A stretch of DNA of 64,000 nucleotides from Euglena gracilis (GCA_039621445.1 CP154954.1:76148634-76212633), one strand, 5' to 3'. Positions 12,926 through 38,855 are shown, numbered from the stretch's first letter. A program made the numbers and translations. The notes: generated by a model from the sequence alone, not told the origin.

Positions 12926-13700
12926 TGCCCCCGCTGCGCCGCAGGGGGACCTGGCCGCTGCCAACGCCGCGGTCGCCTGAGTCCAAGGGGGCGGTGTCCC
13001 GGGCTCCTGGGGCCGAGGGCTGCGGCTTCAGTGGAGCCCCAACAGACTGGGGTGTAGAGCGAATGCAGGGACAATCTATTCCCAAAAGGTAACGCAAAGA
13101 GAAGGGAGAGATATCCCTTGAGCAGGCACTATTTTTTAAGGCACCTAAATAAAACTTGAAAACCCAAATTAAAAAAAACTTTGAAAAGACATTACATTTT
13201 GCAAATTTTAACATAATTTTGCAAATTTAAATTTAAACTTTTAAAACTTTCAAAAATGTTCTCTGACCGAGCAGGAAAAAATTGCAAAATCTCGTCAAAC
13301 CAACTCCAGGGGAAAAATAATTTCTCGAATCGCTTGAATATTGTCCATTTTGGGGGGGGGTGATAGGTGTCCCCCTCATCCGGGCTCTTCATTGCCTCCC
13401 ACAATTTTCAAAAATGTTCAAGGGTTTCAAGGTTTTTTGAAGGAGTTTTAAGATTTCTTAATGTTGTATTTTCCAAGGGCGGTCAAAGGGCCATCTTGGC
13501 ATCGAACAACGTCCAAAAAATGATAAAGATAAATCCATTGTTTCGAGTTTTGTACCCCCCCCCGAGGAAATTGCCACCTGCCAAATGTCCAGGGACAATT
13601 CAATTTGCCCTTGGCAGGGAGTACCATCCTTCTGAGAAACGTCAGAATATCTTAACCTTGTACTCCCTTTTTGTGGCACTCCGCTGGGCGAGGCATCACA

Positions 13701-13879
13701 CTGCTGTGGCGCACAGAGCAGCAATGCGGCAACGGGGCGGGGAGAGGTCACGGAGTCGGGCTCGCCCCCGAGCGGTCCGCTAAGGGCGGTGGAGACCCGC
13801 CGGACTTTGAACGGGCGGTCCGAACTCACGATCGTCACCTCACGCCCGTCGGGGTCACCGGAAGGCAGGCATGGGGATC
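13701..13879 (-). CDS. Candidate exon, 59 codons, no recognised domain
   Basis: After acceptor CCACAAGCAG the only open frame reads SPCLPSGDPDGREVTIVSSD and RPFKVRRVSTALSGPLGG. GC-rich, flanked on the upstream side by a CCAAATAAT module. The 3' end (CAG then TGTGAT) has no GT. Confidence 0.35.
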
Positions 13880-13889
13880 CTGCTTGTGG

Positions 13890-14280
13890 ACGTACCCCCC
13901 CCCCCAAATAATCCCCCCCCCCCCTTGGGGTCCGACTTCGGCCGCCGAAATAATACCCCCCCCCCCTGTTTCGGGCCGAAGGCCCGGATTTTTGACCTGA
14001 AAATGTCGGTAAAAATAACAATCTCTGACAACAAATTACGAAAAAAATCAAATTTTCTGGCTCATCTGACCTCCAAAAAATGGTAAATTTCACAAGAAAG
14101 TGAAAAAATGACCCCAAAGGTCGGTTTTGGGTGCTATTTTGGGTTTTACGGGACTTCGAAAAATTTCGAAAAAAATTTGGAAAAATTTTACCCCCCCCCC
14201 CCAAATAATAACCCCCCTCGGGCCGGGACTTCGGGCGAAAAAATAATACCCCGGGGGGGTATTATTTGGGAGGGGGGACT
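13890..14280. repeat. CCAAATAAT module (inverted ends, 390 bp)
   Basis: Begins CCCCCCCAAATAATCCCCC and ends GGGGGTATTATTTGGGAGG. There are internal AAATAATACCCC and GGCCGAAGGCC words. Related modules occur at 25520-25640, 25855-25890, 53093-53175, 58660-58710, 59395-59490 and 60255-60300. Confidence 0.55.
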
Positions 14281-14514
14281 CTTTCACAGAAATTCCCACA
14301 CAGCAAGAAATTATGGTTTGCAATGGGCACTCCAGAGCCATGTACCTGCTTGTTTGTTTGCGAACCCCCAAACCCTCCATGTTAATGCTGCACTGGCCTG
14401 TTGCAAACTCTTCCTGTGGGCTGGTTTATGCAGGTCCGCAATTTCACATGAACGGCGGCACACCATTGACAACACATGAGACTGGAGAACAGTATGAGTT
14501 TTTTTTCTGCCAGC

Positions 14515-27294
<12,780 letters not shown>

Positions 27295-27699
27295 CTAAAC
27301 AAAGGGACAACAACACGGGAAATGATAGGATGGAAATGAGGTCCGCCCCTCCCCCCTCGCATTCGGCCCAACCCCAAATTCGCGGCCCCCCTGTGGCCGC
27401 GAATTTCTTTGCCACTCCGAAGGACAGGTGGGGTGAGGTGCGACAAGGCCATGGACGCTGCCTCCTATCATGTGGCGATATCAAAATGGGCTGGATCAGA
27501 TGGGGGGGGCTCAAATTTGCTTCAGTGGTGGGGGAATGCGCTCAGAAAACAGAGAAAACTGAGAGAAAATGCACAAATCGCAAAAACAAAAAAAAAATAA
27601 CTAAAAATGCAAAAAAAAAAACTGCAAAAATGTGCAAAAAGGTGGGGGGGAGCAACATGGACCTTGATAGGTGGTTTAGGGTTTAGGAGGTTTAGGACG

Positions 27700-28900
27700 C
27701 TGGTGGGGGAGAAACTGCACATGGGCCGGTCAAAAACCGCACTGCAAAAAACTGCAAAAAAACTGCACTTCAACCAAAAATAACAATAAACAAGCTGAAA
27801 TGGTGTGCATATGCAAAACAACGTAAATTGCGACCACACGAGCACGCCTAATTCACCAAACTTTTTATTTGCACAGCGTTGGAGTTGATGACGACAAAAA
27901 CGGAAGCAATCAATCAAGGTGCACTGTGCATGGTTTTTTATGCACTGAAATGCAAGTCATGTGTTTGGATGCCGGGTCGCACCGGTTTTCCTGCACCGAC
28001 GATGCCCACAAAGATGCCAAACGGTTTCCTTTCTAAATATGGAAAAAATGCGCATTCACCCATGCACAAGAAATTTTCAATGCTTTCATTTCTTGCAGGG
28101 GATGTTCAGTTTGGAACTTTCGCTCCATCGCCTGGTAAAATTTCTCCATGTCACGATGAAAAAAAAAACTACAACAACCATCACAAACTTTGAACATTGA
28201 CTTTAGGGGATTGCCAAATGGTCTACAGCCTGGGAATTTCTTGCAAATAAGAAAGAAAGCATTGTGGCCAAATGTCACACAAGCCAAATGCTTCAAAGAG
28301 CAAGAAGTTGGGGCAAGACCCAATCTTCTTCAGGAGCTTGTGCTCCTTTGCGGCTCAACGAATTTCGAAATCCTCAACTCCAAATTCAACCAAAATTCGC
28401 ACAAAAAAAACAGTTTTTGTATTCAGTCCCTAGGAATATCACATAAGTAGTTGAATCTGCTCAGGAGTGTGCAAATGACGCTTGCCAAAATAAACATTGT
28501 GACATCTGTCACCACAGGTTGGAGATGGAGCATTTTTGGTTGGGGAGTAATTGTGGTCTTGTCACCGAAACAATCTGTTTTTTTTTTGGAATGGTGGCTA
28601 CAAAAATCTCTGTTAAGAGGCAAGGCAGTTGGCAAGACAGTTGGGTGCAAGACAACTGGTAGGATAAACTGTAGACAAAACAACTCATGAACAGATGCTG
28701 CTGTCTCTTGAGAAACACCCTTCAAACATATAATCCAGCACCAAAAAATAAACACCTCAGATTTCCTCAAAACTGGAATCAAAAAAAAAACTGCAGAAAA
28801 CTGCACGTGTAGTCAGAAAAAAAAGCTGCAAAAAAACTGCAAAAAAACTGCAAAAACCCAAAACGTGAAAACTGCAAAAAACTGCAAAAACTGCACGGTG
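27700..28900. other. AT-rich, gene-poor stretch
   Basis: Many CTGCAAAAA words, no supported exon. Similar CTGCAAAAA-rich spacers occur at 15950-16110 and 28790-28890. Confidence 0.4.
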
Positions 28901-28938
28901 CATATTTTCCCCCTCCCTGTTTAGGACGCCCCTCCCCC

Positions 28939-29249
<311 letters not shown>

Positions 29250-29254
29250 ATATA

Positions 29255-29400
29255 CACACTTGACAGTTTGGGCCGGACAGACCGGGGGGGTACTCCGGCC
29301 TCCCCCCAAGGCAAAACTTTCTTTCTGGCACTTTGTGCCACCTTTTCCTCCAGATTTGACAGTTTTTTTTTTAATCCCAAAATGTGCTCAAAATGGCCCT
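29255..29400 (+). repeat. 145-bp direct repeat next to a dinucleotide run, copy 1
   Basis: Starts ACACACTTGACA and contains GGTACTCCGGCCTCCCCCCA, CTTTCTGGCACTTTGTGCCA and CCCAAAATGTGCTCAAAATG. It matches 34920-35065 throughout. Confidence 0.8.
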
Positions 29401-30434
29401 TTTGGGGGGGGGCATTTTTGGCACATTTTTGAGGCATTTTCGGTCAATTTTTAGGGGACAAATTATTATGAAATATTTCGGCCTGGCGCTTCGGACAAAA
29501 ACCGTTACCCGGATCGTGCCATTGTTTGGGTGGGGGCTGTTCCCATACCCCCCCCCTGGAAAACTGGAGGTAGATATTTAGAGGAACAATATTTGTGTGT
29601 TTTTAAACTCAATGCCTATTTTAACATAATTTCTGAGCGTTGCACACTTTGACACTGATTTCAGGTTGATACTGCACATGCTTTTTCGTTCCTGCCATTT
29701 TCGCCAAAACATACTGTTTTGGACAGAAATTGCTTTCCGTGTCCGTGTTTGATCTCCTCCTCTGGGGTGTGGCAGGGGCAAGAAAATCCCCAGCCAGGGG
29801 ACATATTGTTTTGGGGGAGGGGTGTACAAAACCAACGCTCACTGAACACCCTGCCTGCCCTTGACTGGCGGGCGTTCATTTTGGAAGCTCGACTGGAAAT
29901 GACTGGCAATGCCTCCCGACTTCGAAGTAGCCACTAAATGCCCAGGCACCCTTCATTTCTCAGGCATCCTTCACGTCACCGAATAAAAAAAAAAAAAAGC
30001 AACCACCACCAATCCCTTTGAGAATTCTTTTGCGAGATTTGCCATCACCTGTGCTTTGGCATATCAACATTCTGGGTTCCCTGGTGCCTGGGGGCTCTTT
30101 GGAGATATTATTTGTTGGAGGAAAGTTATTACTAACTGAACCTCAACCCTGAAAGAATATCTCTCGCTGACCAGTTCACTTGGCCAACCCAGGGGGGGGG
30201 GGGCGTTACACCCGAGTTGCTCACCCGGCCAGGCGGAGCAACAAAAGAGCACTGGTGTAAGGGGTACCTGGCCACTCACCACACAGCAAAGTTGGCGCCG
30301 GCCATAAACAGACAAGAAGCCTCAGTGCAACTAGGGGGGCGTTTCCAAAAAATCGGTTTGTCCGACACGGGTCACGCGGCCCACACCATCATTGCACGAC
30401 GGGCAACACCCAAAGCTCAAAACGATCGACGTAC

Positions 30435-30622
30435 CTTGGCATTCCTTGCGCAGAGACTACGATGTGCTGGGGCGTCGCCGGCGGCCCCGCTGCAAGGTGG
30501 GCGGGGCCCCGGAACTGGGCGTCACTCTGGGAGGCGGCGGCGGGGTGTGGGGGTACTCCCACGGGCACAAGGGGAGCCACACACCTCGGGGGCATCGGCG
30601 GGCTCGGCCCAGAACCCTTCAG
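30435..30622 (-). CDS. Candidate exon upstream of the Kelch gene
   Basis: A GC-rich island ends at an excellent donor CCA AG|GTACGT. The best frame reads SQSDAQFRGPAHLAAGPPAT and PQHIVVSAQGMPR. It may be an earlier Kelch strand (HIVVSAQG), but its phase does not meet the 27294 exon directly. The 5' end is approximate. Confidence 0.3.
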
Positions 30623-30638
30623 TGAGGCTGGGACCGGG

Positions 30639-30680
30639 CAGGGTTCGATGTAAGGCTGGGTAGGGGGGGGGGCATGTTAA
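30639..30680. mobile_element. Solo left end of a CAGGGTTCGAT element
   Basis: CAGGGTTCGATGTAAGG matches the family terminus. No matching right end or duplicated GGACCGGG was found nearby, so it is a truncated or rearranged copy. Confidence 0.45.
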
Positions 30681-30904
30681 GGGGTGCTCAAACAGTTGCA
30701 CGGGAAAAATGCCGTTTTTGGGCACTTTTGGTGAGATTTCATTGGCAAAATTTGCCACGAGCGCCAGAGAAGGAAGAATTTGGCAGGCAGGGTGGTCCGG
30801 ACCCCCTTCATCACCTAATGTCCCTGTTTCAATCTCTTCCTGGGGCACCACAGCGCATCCTGATTACATAATTGGGTTTTGGGAGACAGGGGTGGTTATG
30901 TTAT

Positions 30905-30976
30905 TGAAAATGTCGATTTGCGCAAATGCGCACATTGACAAAGAGACATTCCTCTGGTGCGAGAGGCGTCGCCCGG
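30905..30976. repeat. Isolated end of the GCGCAAATGCGC unit
   Basis: Contains TCGATTTGCGCAAATGCGCA, then GACAAAGAG and TGCGAGAGGCGTCGCCC, the same order as the right end at 21959-22022. More palindrome copies without the terminus lie at about 31690-31800. Confidence 0.55.
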
Positions 30977-31059
30977 AAGCCACGATCGCACACAACACCC
31001 CCTGCAGGGATTGATTTAAAGAGCTTTGGCAGATAGGGTGCTGACCCCCGCCCCCCCCC

Positions 31060-33400
31060 CCGGGCACTTGGCCCAGGCCGTGATAGAAGGAATAGCCAGG
31101 GGACCAGCCTCAGAGGGGCCAAGTCAGCAAATTGCCCCCCCCCCCCCCCTATGTCCAATGACCGGCAACCTCTGTCCTCCGACCAGGGTGTGTTGGACAT
31201 GGGGTTGTGACCAAAAAAATGTCCTCCGACCGGAGGGGTTGTAATCCAAGGGGTCAAAAAAAAAAAAAAAGACCGCAGGTGCTCCGGACCCACCCGCCAA
31301 AAGCCCAAAATTTTCCCTTCTGATTTTGGGCGCCCATTTTTTTTGGCCCGGCACTTTGCGTCGGGACCAAAAATTTGGCCAAATCTCTGAAAAACCCTCC
31401 GACTGGGGGTTCCTTGGACATAGGGAAGTCGTTGGACACAGGGGGGGGGAGAATTTTTGAAGCCAAAAGGCAGAAGGCCAACTTTATGGGGCAAAGCATG
31501 TGAGGGAGGAGGGGGGCAAGCGCTTGGGGGGGGGAATATGGGCAGGTCTCACCGTAGCATATGGGGTACGTAACCACCAGCATGTCCTTCCAATGGCTGC
31601 CTCATTAACACAGGATGTTGCTGGAAAGATCTGGTGAGGTGTGAATAAGCCTGCAACCTGAAATGACCCTGAACTTTTCGAAAAATTGGTGGTCTGTGTG
31701 CGCATTTGCACGAATGGTCGGCGCACACATTTGCGTACACCGACCATCTGCACAATTTGTGAAATTGGACAAGTGGTTGGTTTGCCCAAATGCACACACA
31801 GCCTGTCTGGTGGGTCTGCACACCGAACACTGACCAATGGCACCATTTAGAGGATACGGCCTGGATTTTAGAAATCCTCATGTGCAAGGTGTTTTTGTAG
31901 CCTTTACAAGGCAGTTTTGCAGACTTTTTATACAACAAAAGAATTGAGCCTGTGAAAAAAAATATTCCTGTCCCTGAAACATCAAAACTAACGGAACTTC
32001 CAGGATTTATCCAGAAAAACTGAGCTAAAAGTGCCCTTCACCACCAACATCTTAATCCAAAAATGCCGTACATGGCTGAAAATGGACGTTCCAGCTAACT
32101 AATTGCTGTGTTCGTGGAGCAATATAATGCAATGCACTGACACGCTTTTTTGACCCATTAATGAATAAGTTAATAACGGGTGACAGAAATATTTGTTTAA
32201 AAAATTAAAAAAGGGGGGTCCTGTGCCACGGGAATACAAGGGAGGGAATCCCACAATTCCATAACATTCATTTTCCAACTCCAACCACGCTGACATGAGC
32301 GCCAGTGGCAGAGTGCTCTTACAGTGAATTTTCTTGTATGTGAATTTTCATTCCTTTCGTAACCAAAACCTCCACAACGTGCTGTTCAGAAAGCAAGCAA
32401 AGGGGTGGAACTGTCAACAGAACACCACCTGGCGCTGGCAGTTGACACGGGAAATGGGGTTTTTTGTGTATTTTTTATATAGCAAATTTCTCGCTTCGGG
32501 GAGCTTACTCCAGGGGTTTCTTGCCATGCCAACCACACAAAAAAAAAGCAAAATTGGCCAAAGTCCCGGGAGTACAGGGCCAAAAATGACAGAGGAGTTT
32601 CCAGCTTTTGATTTCCCAAAGCATACATTTGTTTATATTTCGTTGTTTTTTTTGCTCCAAAATTGTGTCAATTCTTGCATGCTTCTTTTCATCGAACCCA
32701 GGGAGGAGCGGTGCCTTGTGCAATGGGGACTTGCGCACAGCAGGCACACCCAACCCAGGCAAATTCCCCTTCTTGACTCAGGGAGGAGTCGCTGCCAACA
32801 AAATAAAAAGCTCTGGAGAGCCTTGTTAAAGAGGCATTTCGGCTTCAAGGTGCAGAGGCCCGTACAACCTCGAGGCTTTCCTCCTTGTATTTGAGGGCTT
32901 TTAATAGCAGAACACCTTCTGTGGTGTATATGCTCAGGGGGGAAATGCACTAGCCCTGCCTTGTCATGCTCAAAAAATTGTGAAAAAATCATAAAATGTG
33001 CCAAAAAGCAAAAATGCATGGAAATAATATTTATCGAGAAAATGCGCAAAAATGCGCATTTTGGAAAAATCAAAAAATGCGCAAAAAATGCGCAGAATTG
33101 CGAAATGCATTCCCCCCCTGCTTTCGGCTTGAAATGAAATATTTTTTGCCCATTTGTACGATGGCACAAACCAACCATTAGAATTGTCCCCCCAAATACC
33201 ACCCCCCCCCCCCCCCCAGAATGGATGCCCCCCCCCTCGGGTTTCCCGCCAAAAACCCAAATAACGGCCCCCCCCCCCGACGAAGCCAGTCGACAAAATA
33301 GACTCAAAAATTTCCAAAAAATGGTGAAAAACCCGAAATATCTCCACAAAAAAACAGGTCGACATCGGGAACAAAATTGATATCTGGTATCCTTGAAACA
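31060..33400. other. Gene-poor repeats and AT-rich sequence
   Basis: Holds a GTCCTCCGACC..GTTGGACATGGGG repeat (31140-31450) that recurs at about 41985-42190, the palindrome group at 31.7 kb and a C-homopolymer module at 33185-33290. No exon supported. Confidence 0.4.
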
Positions 33401-33512
33401 TGGCCTATCCACCCAAAACTTGAAAAAGCGCGTCTTGCAAATTTTTAAATTTGGACCCTGTTCGATCCCCAGATCGGCCGCCGGCGGAAGGTTTTTCCTT
33501 TAGACAAAGGTA

Positions 33513-33585
33513 CCCAATTAGAAGCCCCCCCCTCGGGTTTTCCGCAGAGTGACTGAATATTAGCCCCGGGGGGCTTCTAATTGGG
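33513..33585. repeat. 73-bp inverted-repeat element CCCAATTAGAAGCCCC
   Basis: Perfect 16-bp arms at 33513-33528 and 33570-33585. Confidence 0.75.
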
Positions 33586-33949
33586 GGGGTTTACAACAGA
33601 TATGCAGACACGCTGCAACAGGCCTTCTGTCTGTTGCGGTTGCCACATACTCCCGTTCTTCAAACAATGCACTGGCTTGGTCGGAGGGGGAGGGGGGTGA
33701 CCCGGGCGACCAACACCCGCCGATGGCCGCAGTCCACGGCAGGGTGCATAAGAACGGACCACCCTCCGGTGGGCGACTGGACTGCCCGAGGAGTGGCGGG
33801 AGGGCTTGCACACGGCCACACACTCCACACCACGAACGCAATCAAAAAGGAACCAAAAAAATCCCCGAAAGCTTCTTCCGTCTTGTTTTTTTTAAACAAT
33901 TTTGGTCATTATTGAAGCTCAGAAAATTTCAGCACTTCCTGGGGTCGAA

Positions 33950-33975
33950 CCCTATCCCTATCCCTATCCCTAGGG
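33950..33975. repeat. Four CCCTAT hexamers
   Basis: CCCTATCCCTATCCCTATCC follows GTCGAAC. The unit is telomere-like but too short to call a telomere remnant. Confidence 0.6.
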
Positions 33976-34796
33976 GGGCCTCTCGTCTGGTGAGTCACCG
34001 ACCCACCAGACCGTTGTACCAACCTGGTAGGCCTTGGCAATTCTTAAGCCCCCCCCCCCCGGCAGAATGGCGAACATTTAACGGAGAACAGGGAGAAGCG
34101 AGCAAAAAAAAAAAAACCGAGGCAAATGCATTTTGATGGCCAAGGGCAAATCCCCTTTTGTTTTCTCAACTGTTTGAGGGCCCCAAATAACAAAATCTCT
34201 GGTGTTGCCAATATATTTTGGAGGCAATTCCTTTTGTTGCTCAACAAGAGATACATCTCGGAGTAACGATCTTGGGTGATCCTTTTTAGAAATCTTGAAA
34301 AAAAAACTCGTAAATAAAACTTTTGGGCGACTTTGGTTCTTCAAGCTTGGCGAGCCTTGAAGATACTATATATTTTTATGCTCACATGGACAATTGGAGG
34401 TTCCGCAGCACAGACAGGGAAATTAGGATTTACCTGAAACACGAAATAAGAGTACTGCGAGCCCATAAAGAAACATTGGAAATTTATAATAGGGGGAAGT
34501 TTGGCTGACTTACCAAGCCTGCCAACCCAAAACAAAGCCCTCGTATCAAAAAAGACAAGAAATACAAAAAAAAAGGAAATCCAGGGAACACAAAATTTGA
34601 AAGACTGTAAAGAAGGAAATGAACCATAATTTTACAACTGCCATGCAGCAATGGGGGGGGGGGAGGAGTGGCCCAGAAAACCCACCCAGGAAGGTGTCTG
34701 CTGCCCCGGAGGGTCCCTATGGGGAAATAGCCATTTTTAAAAGTATTTTTTGGCCTTTTGATACTTTTTGGACTAAAACTGTAAGATTTATTAAGA

Positions 34797-34816
34797 CACG
34801 CACACACGCACGCACG

Positions 34817-34914
<98 letters not shown>
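34797..34914. repeat. (AC)n microsatellite
   Basis: CACG then about 115 bp of AC. Confidence 0.95.
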
Positions 34915-34915
<1 letters not shown>

Positions 34916-34919
34916 TAGA

Positions 34920-35065
34920 AACACACTTGACAAATTGGTCCGGACCGACCTCGAGGGTACTCCGGCCTCCCCCCAAGTCAAAACTTTCCTTCTGGCACTT
35001 TGTGCCACTTTCCCCCCCAGATTTGACAGTTTTTTTTTTACCCCAAAATGTGCTCAAAATGGAGC
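34920..35065 (+). repeat. 145-bp direct repeat next to a dinucleotide run, copy 2
   Basis: Same sequence and orientation as 29255-29400, again placed directly right of a long dinucleotide tract. Confidence 0.8.
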
Positions 35066-35599
35066 ATCAGAACTGCGATTTTCTCATCATCCTTGGCCAT
35101 TTCCCCAAGCGTCCAATTCACTCATCCAACCCTGTCTCTATAAACTTCAGAACACAGATGTTCTCATGCATCATGCACTGCAGAGCAAAATTGCCCTTCT
35201 GCAAACGCAAATGCATCATTCCTGGATATTACTCTCCTACGTACCACAAACCCCCCACCCCGGGCGGCAAAGCTGGAGTCAACCCTTGGGGGGGGGATAG
35301 ATTTGCAAATTAAATCCTAAACGTAAATCCTAAATACTAAAAATAAACGGTACTGATTCAAAATTTGAAATAAAGGAAGAGACAGCCTGCAAATGCACTA
35401 AACTTTGGTGTCTGCCTGCATGTGCAAGCCTTGATAGAGCCAACAGTGCCTAAATAAATGGTATAAATGTGACAGCAATGGTTAAGCCAATGTGATTTGA
35501 AGTCAAGCGAGAGTGGACATTGATGGGCTTTAAAAAACTATCTGTGTGCCACTGAACGAGGCGGCACAGAACTCAACGCCCCCAGGATTGGCTTGCAAA

Positions 35600-35899
35600 C
35601 AGGCTTGTGCTTACCGACCGGGGGGGGGGGGGGGGGGGGTGCTATAGGGTGCCTGCCCCTAGCAGGCACACCCCCCGGGGCCCGGGGGGGGATCCGGGGG
35701 GACCCAGAAAATTTTCATTCAAAATGGCCTTTTCCGGGCCCCCGGCGCCTTTGGTGCCGCGGTCGGGGGGGGGTGCCTGCTAGGGGCGGCCCCCCCAAAA
35801 CCCCCCGCCGGGGGGGGGGGGGTCGGATGGGTGCTATAGGGTGTCTGCCCTTAGCACCCACCGCCCCGTGGGTTAGGCACCCGACTAAGCACAAGCTTG
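35600..35899. mobile_element. CAGGCTTGTGCTTA element (300 bp)
   Basis: The ends CAGGCTTGTGCTTA and TAAGCACAAGCTTG are near-perfect inverted repeats. The flanking 8-mers are CTTGCAAA and CTTCCAAA (7/8). It contains two copies of GGGTGC(T)ATAGGGTG(C/T)CTGCCC; a third lies outside any bounded element at about 40312. Confidence 0.85.
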
Positions 35900-36594
35900 C
35901 TTCCAAAACTTGGTGCCTGCACGTGTTTGGGATGCAATTCAGTTCAGGAAAAGGTGCAGCCGTTTTGTGGGTAAATGAGCGGCGAGGGGGGGTTCAAAAT
36001 AAGCTCTGGCACGAAATGCCAGATTTTTTTTGGGTTTTCCGGCTTAAAGCCAGCAGTGGGGAGAGCCCCCATATGGCAAAAGCCAAGCGGAGGAAAGGGG
36101 GCAAGGTTCTGTTGTGCAGGCCGCATGGTAAGCGAAACAGCTTGCACTACTTTGGGTGCTTTCACATCCAAACCCAAGGTGACAGCGCCAGGCATCCGTC
36201 CTTGCTCGCTATAACCAAACCACCACCATAGGACAAAAATAGATCCAGCAACCGGCAGCAGCTTCTATCGGCTGCTTTTGATCTCTTTTTATCTACCAGA
36301 CCCCTCGCCCAATCGCAACGAACCGACGGGGGGTTGCGGGCGTACAATATTATTCTAATTTTCAGTTGAACCTGTTGTGCATGGAAAAAATATGGGAGGA
36401 TGACCAGAAAAATTGACCAAAATCGACCAAGATCGATTGCCGAAAAATTGTGCATCAGGCATAAATTTCAAAAGACGAAACCTTCTGAATTCTGAGCAGA
36501 GTTGAAAATCACCGAGAAAAAAACCAAGAATGCACGTTTGCATTTGGTTTGGGGGTTTGGTTTGGGGGTTGGGTGATCTCGTCTTATGTTCCCC

Positions 36595-36677
36595 TGATGG
36601 CTGTCAAGCAGCTGGACACTCCCCGGTTGCTGTGAATGTGCTCTGGAGGAGTTTGTGCCATTTCCACAACTTGTTTC
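36595..36677 (-). CDS. Possible exon of the RCC1-repeat gene
   Basis: After acceptor CGCTCCCAG the frame reads KQVVEMAQTPPEH and then GVSSCLTAIRG. This resembles an RCC1 blade (hydrophobic-V-E-M-A ... S-x-C-L-T-x-x-G). No convincing donor is visible before the TAA that follows, so the 3' end is a guess. A neighbouring segment at about 36,848-36,920 has a clean acceptor (TTATCAG) and donor (GTGAGT) but no recognisable motif. Confidence 0.25.
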
Positions 36678-37029
36678 CTGGGAGCGGAAAAGACAAAAGA
36701 GACCAAAATGCCCCATATTTTTCTGTCTGGACCCGAAGCTGTTTTGAAACGCACTTTCTGAGTCCACCTAAATGCCAGATAGGGGGTCTCCCAGAGGGGG
36801 AGGGACACATTCAGTCAGGAGAGTTGTTTTTGGTGAGAGGGTTCCGACTCACCACCCACTCTGTGGATCGCACTGCTCGGCACCACCATGTCAATCCATT
36901 TGATGCAATTTTGGGCTCTCCTGATAAGAACCAAAACGTCCACTAAAGTCAGGACCCATGGAGTGGGAGAGGGAAGCACATCAGATCTCACCCCACCAGC
37001 CTGCATGCCAAGTATACCACAGGTTTCCC

Positions 37030-38695
37030 TTGTTCACGGTTAACCGTAAGCAACACACAAAGAGTTTTATGGAAAACCGTAAACAATACTCGGTTGAAGA
37101 ATGTTTTACGGTAAATCGTAAACAAGTGGGTATCAGTGTCTTTTGATTTGCAATAGCAAAGAGGGTCTCCGTTGTTGCGTCGTGCCTAGAAGTGGAGGGA
37201 CAAACGTCGAGCTGGTCCTCACTCACCCAAGGGAACTTCAGGTACCCTTATAAAGCTGCCAAAAAAAAAGGAAGTTATGCTCGTTGCATTTTTTCCAGCT
37301 TTTTCAGGCAAGTCCCTTGTGTCTCTCCTTTGATCTCTCGTGGTGGACTGTGATTTGAAGATAGAAGAGCTGAAAAGGGTCGTTTTTTTTCCCGTCCAAG
37401 GATCATTTGACAGTGATCAAAAGAAGCTGTCCTTGAAATGACCCCATAACCTGCGAAACGTATTGACCAGGACGGTGCAAAAAAGGCGATTTTTTTAGAC
37501 CTATTGAAAGCGATCAAAAACACCTTTGATTGGGGGATTGTTAATGACAACCCTCGGAGGCGGTTGCTCTGAGTGGTGTTCCCTCTGATGATTTCCAGTT
37601 GCCCTTTTTTTCTGGCATTTTTCCCCTCAAATGCAATAGACAACAGCGGATGCCTTTCAGAAAGTGTACTCTACGCTCCACAGTTTTCTATTCAGCATAA
37701 TTCAGCCTCTTTTACAGAGCTCTTCAACTTCATTTGTGCGAGATGTGTTTCTGAGGGCCGTTCTCTGAAATGTTTAACAGAGCACAAAATGGGTAAATAA
37801 ATTTCCGGGGTATTTCGTGCACTGGGGAAGGGTGGAGGGAGACCACATTGGATTGCAACGGTGGGGTGTGTGTCGATGTCCGGATGGAGCTGCTGTGGCC
37901 CACCAAGTGGGGAGGAATGAGGTGAGACCCTGTGCAGTGAGCCTTTGAGAGCTCAGTCTGGGGTGTTGCTGAGGGACCTCTCTTGGGTGTCATCAAAAAA
38001 GTCGGGGGAAGGGAGGGTCCCTGTTACCCAGCCCAAGGTGTGTCGAGGTGATTGAAGCCGGTCTGTGGCAACCAGGCACATCAGCAGTAACATGGCAACC
38101 AGGCACATCAACATGGTTTCTGTGCCCAGAGTTGATTCTGTTCTCCAAAGATGTCCCAAGTTTACGGGAAACCGTGAACACCATTTCTTTAAGTTGCAGC
38201 TGCACCTAGTGAAAGTGGCGACCAACGCCCCACAAGCAACCTCAGCTAGTGTTTGAGCGGAACACCTTTACAGCTTGGCACTAACACTGGTCTGACATGA
38301 GCAAAGCGTGCCTTGTTCCAGTGTTATTCCCACAGAGTGTTGGGACCGTACCAGGAAGGGATGCACTGCCAACGGCAAATAATTTTCAGAAAGCAAGTTT
38401 ATGGAAACTCGTGACCATGTTCAGTCGTTGCATCGGATGGGGTGGGGGATCGGCATAGGGTGGGGACTGGGTGAAAAGGACCATAACCACAGCTCCAGGG
38501 GCTTGGGGACAAGGTTTGGGTCCCATTCCCAAACAAGAGGGGTGAGCACAAGACTACGGGAAACCGTAAACCAGTTCAAGTTCTCGGTTTTCCGTAAACT
38601 TCTGTTTTTGCATGTTTACGGAAAACCGTAAACCTTCTTCGCCGCACAACGTTTTCTTCGGGCCCCCAAACATTCACGGGAACCCGTAAGGCAGC
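37030..38695. repeat. Cluster of TTTACGGAAAACCGTAAA-like palindromes
   Basis: At least eight imperfect copies of GTTTACGGAAAACCGTAAAC occur near 37032, 37066, 37107, 38160, 38400, 38553, 38585, 38613 and 38675, with unrelated sequence between. No open frame of note. Confidence 0.65.
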
Positions 38696-38855
38696 GGCGG
38701 GGTGGAATAATCCCAGAACTATTTCGGAACACCCTGGGACCCACAAATTTTCCGGGATTTTTTTCAGGGGAAAAATTTGGAAAAACCGGGCGAAATCGGA
38801 GCGTTTTTCGGGTGGGCAGACAACGCGGGCTAGGCCTGGGGAGGTCCCGCCAGCC

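Noticed and set aside
12930-13050. GC-rich island as a Kelch exon
   Set aside because: A weak RRWQRPGPPAAQRGH resemblance in one frame, but no acceptor/donor pair and two other open frames.
33600-33840. GC-rich island as an exon
   Set aside because: All three minus frames are largely open and none shows a domain or splice-consistent boundaries.
33950-33975. CCCTAT hexamers as a telomere
   Set aside because: Only four units, internal, with genes on both sides.
35880-36200. Minus-strand frame with APKVVQAVSL as an RCC1 blade
   Set aside because: Lacks the GxxxxGQLG core and clear splice sites.
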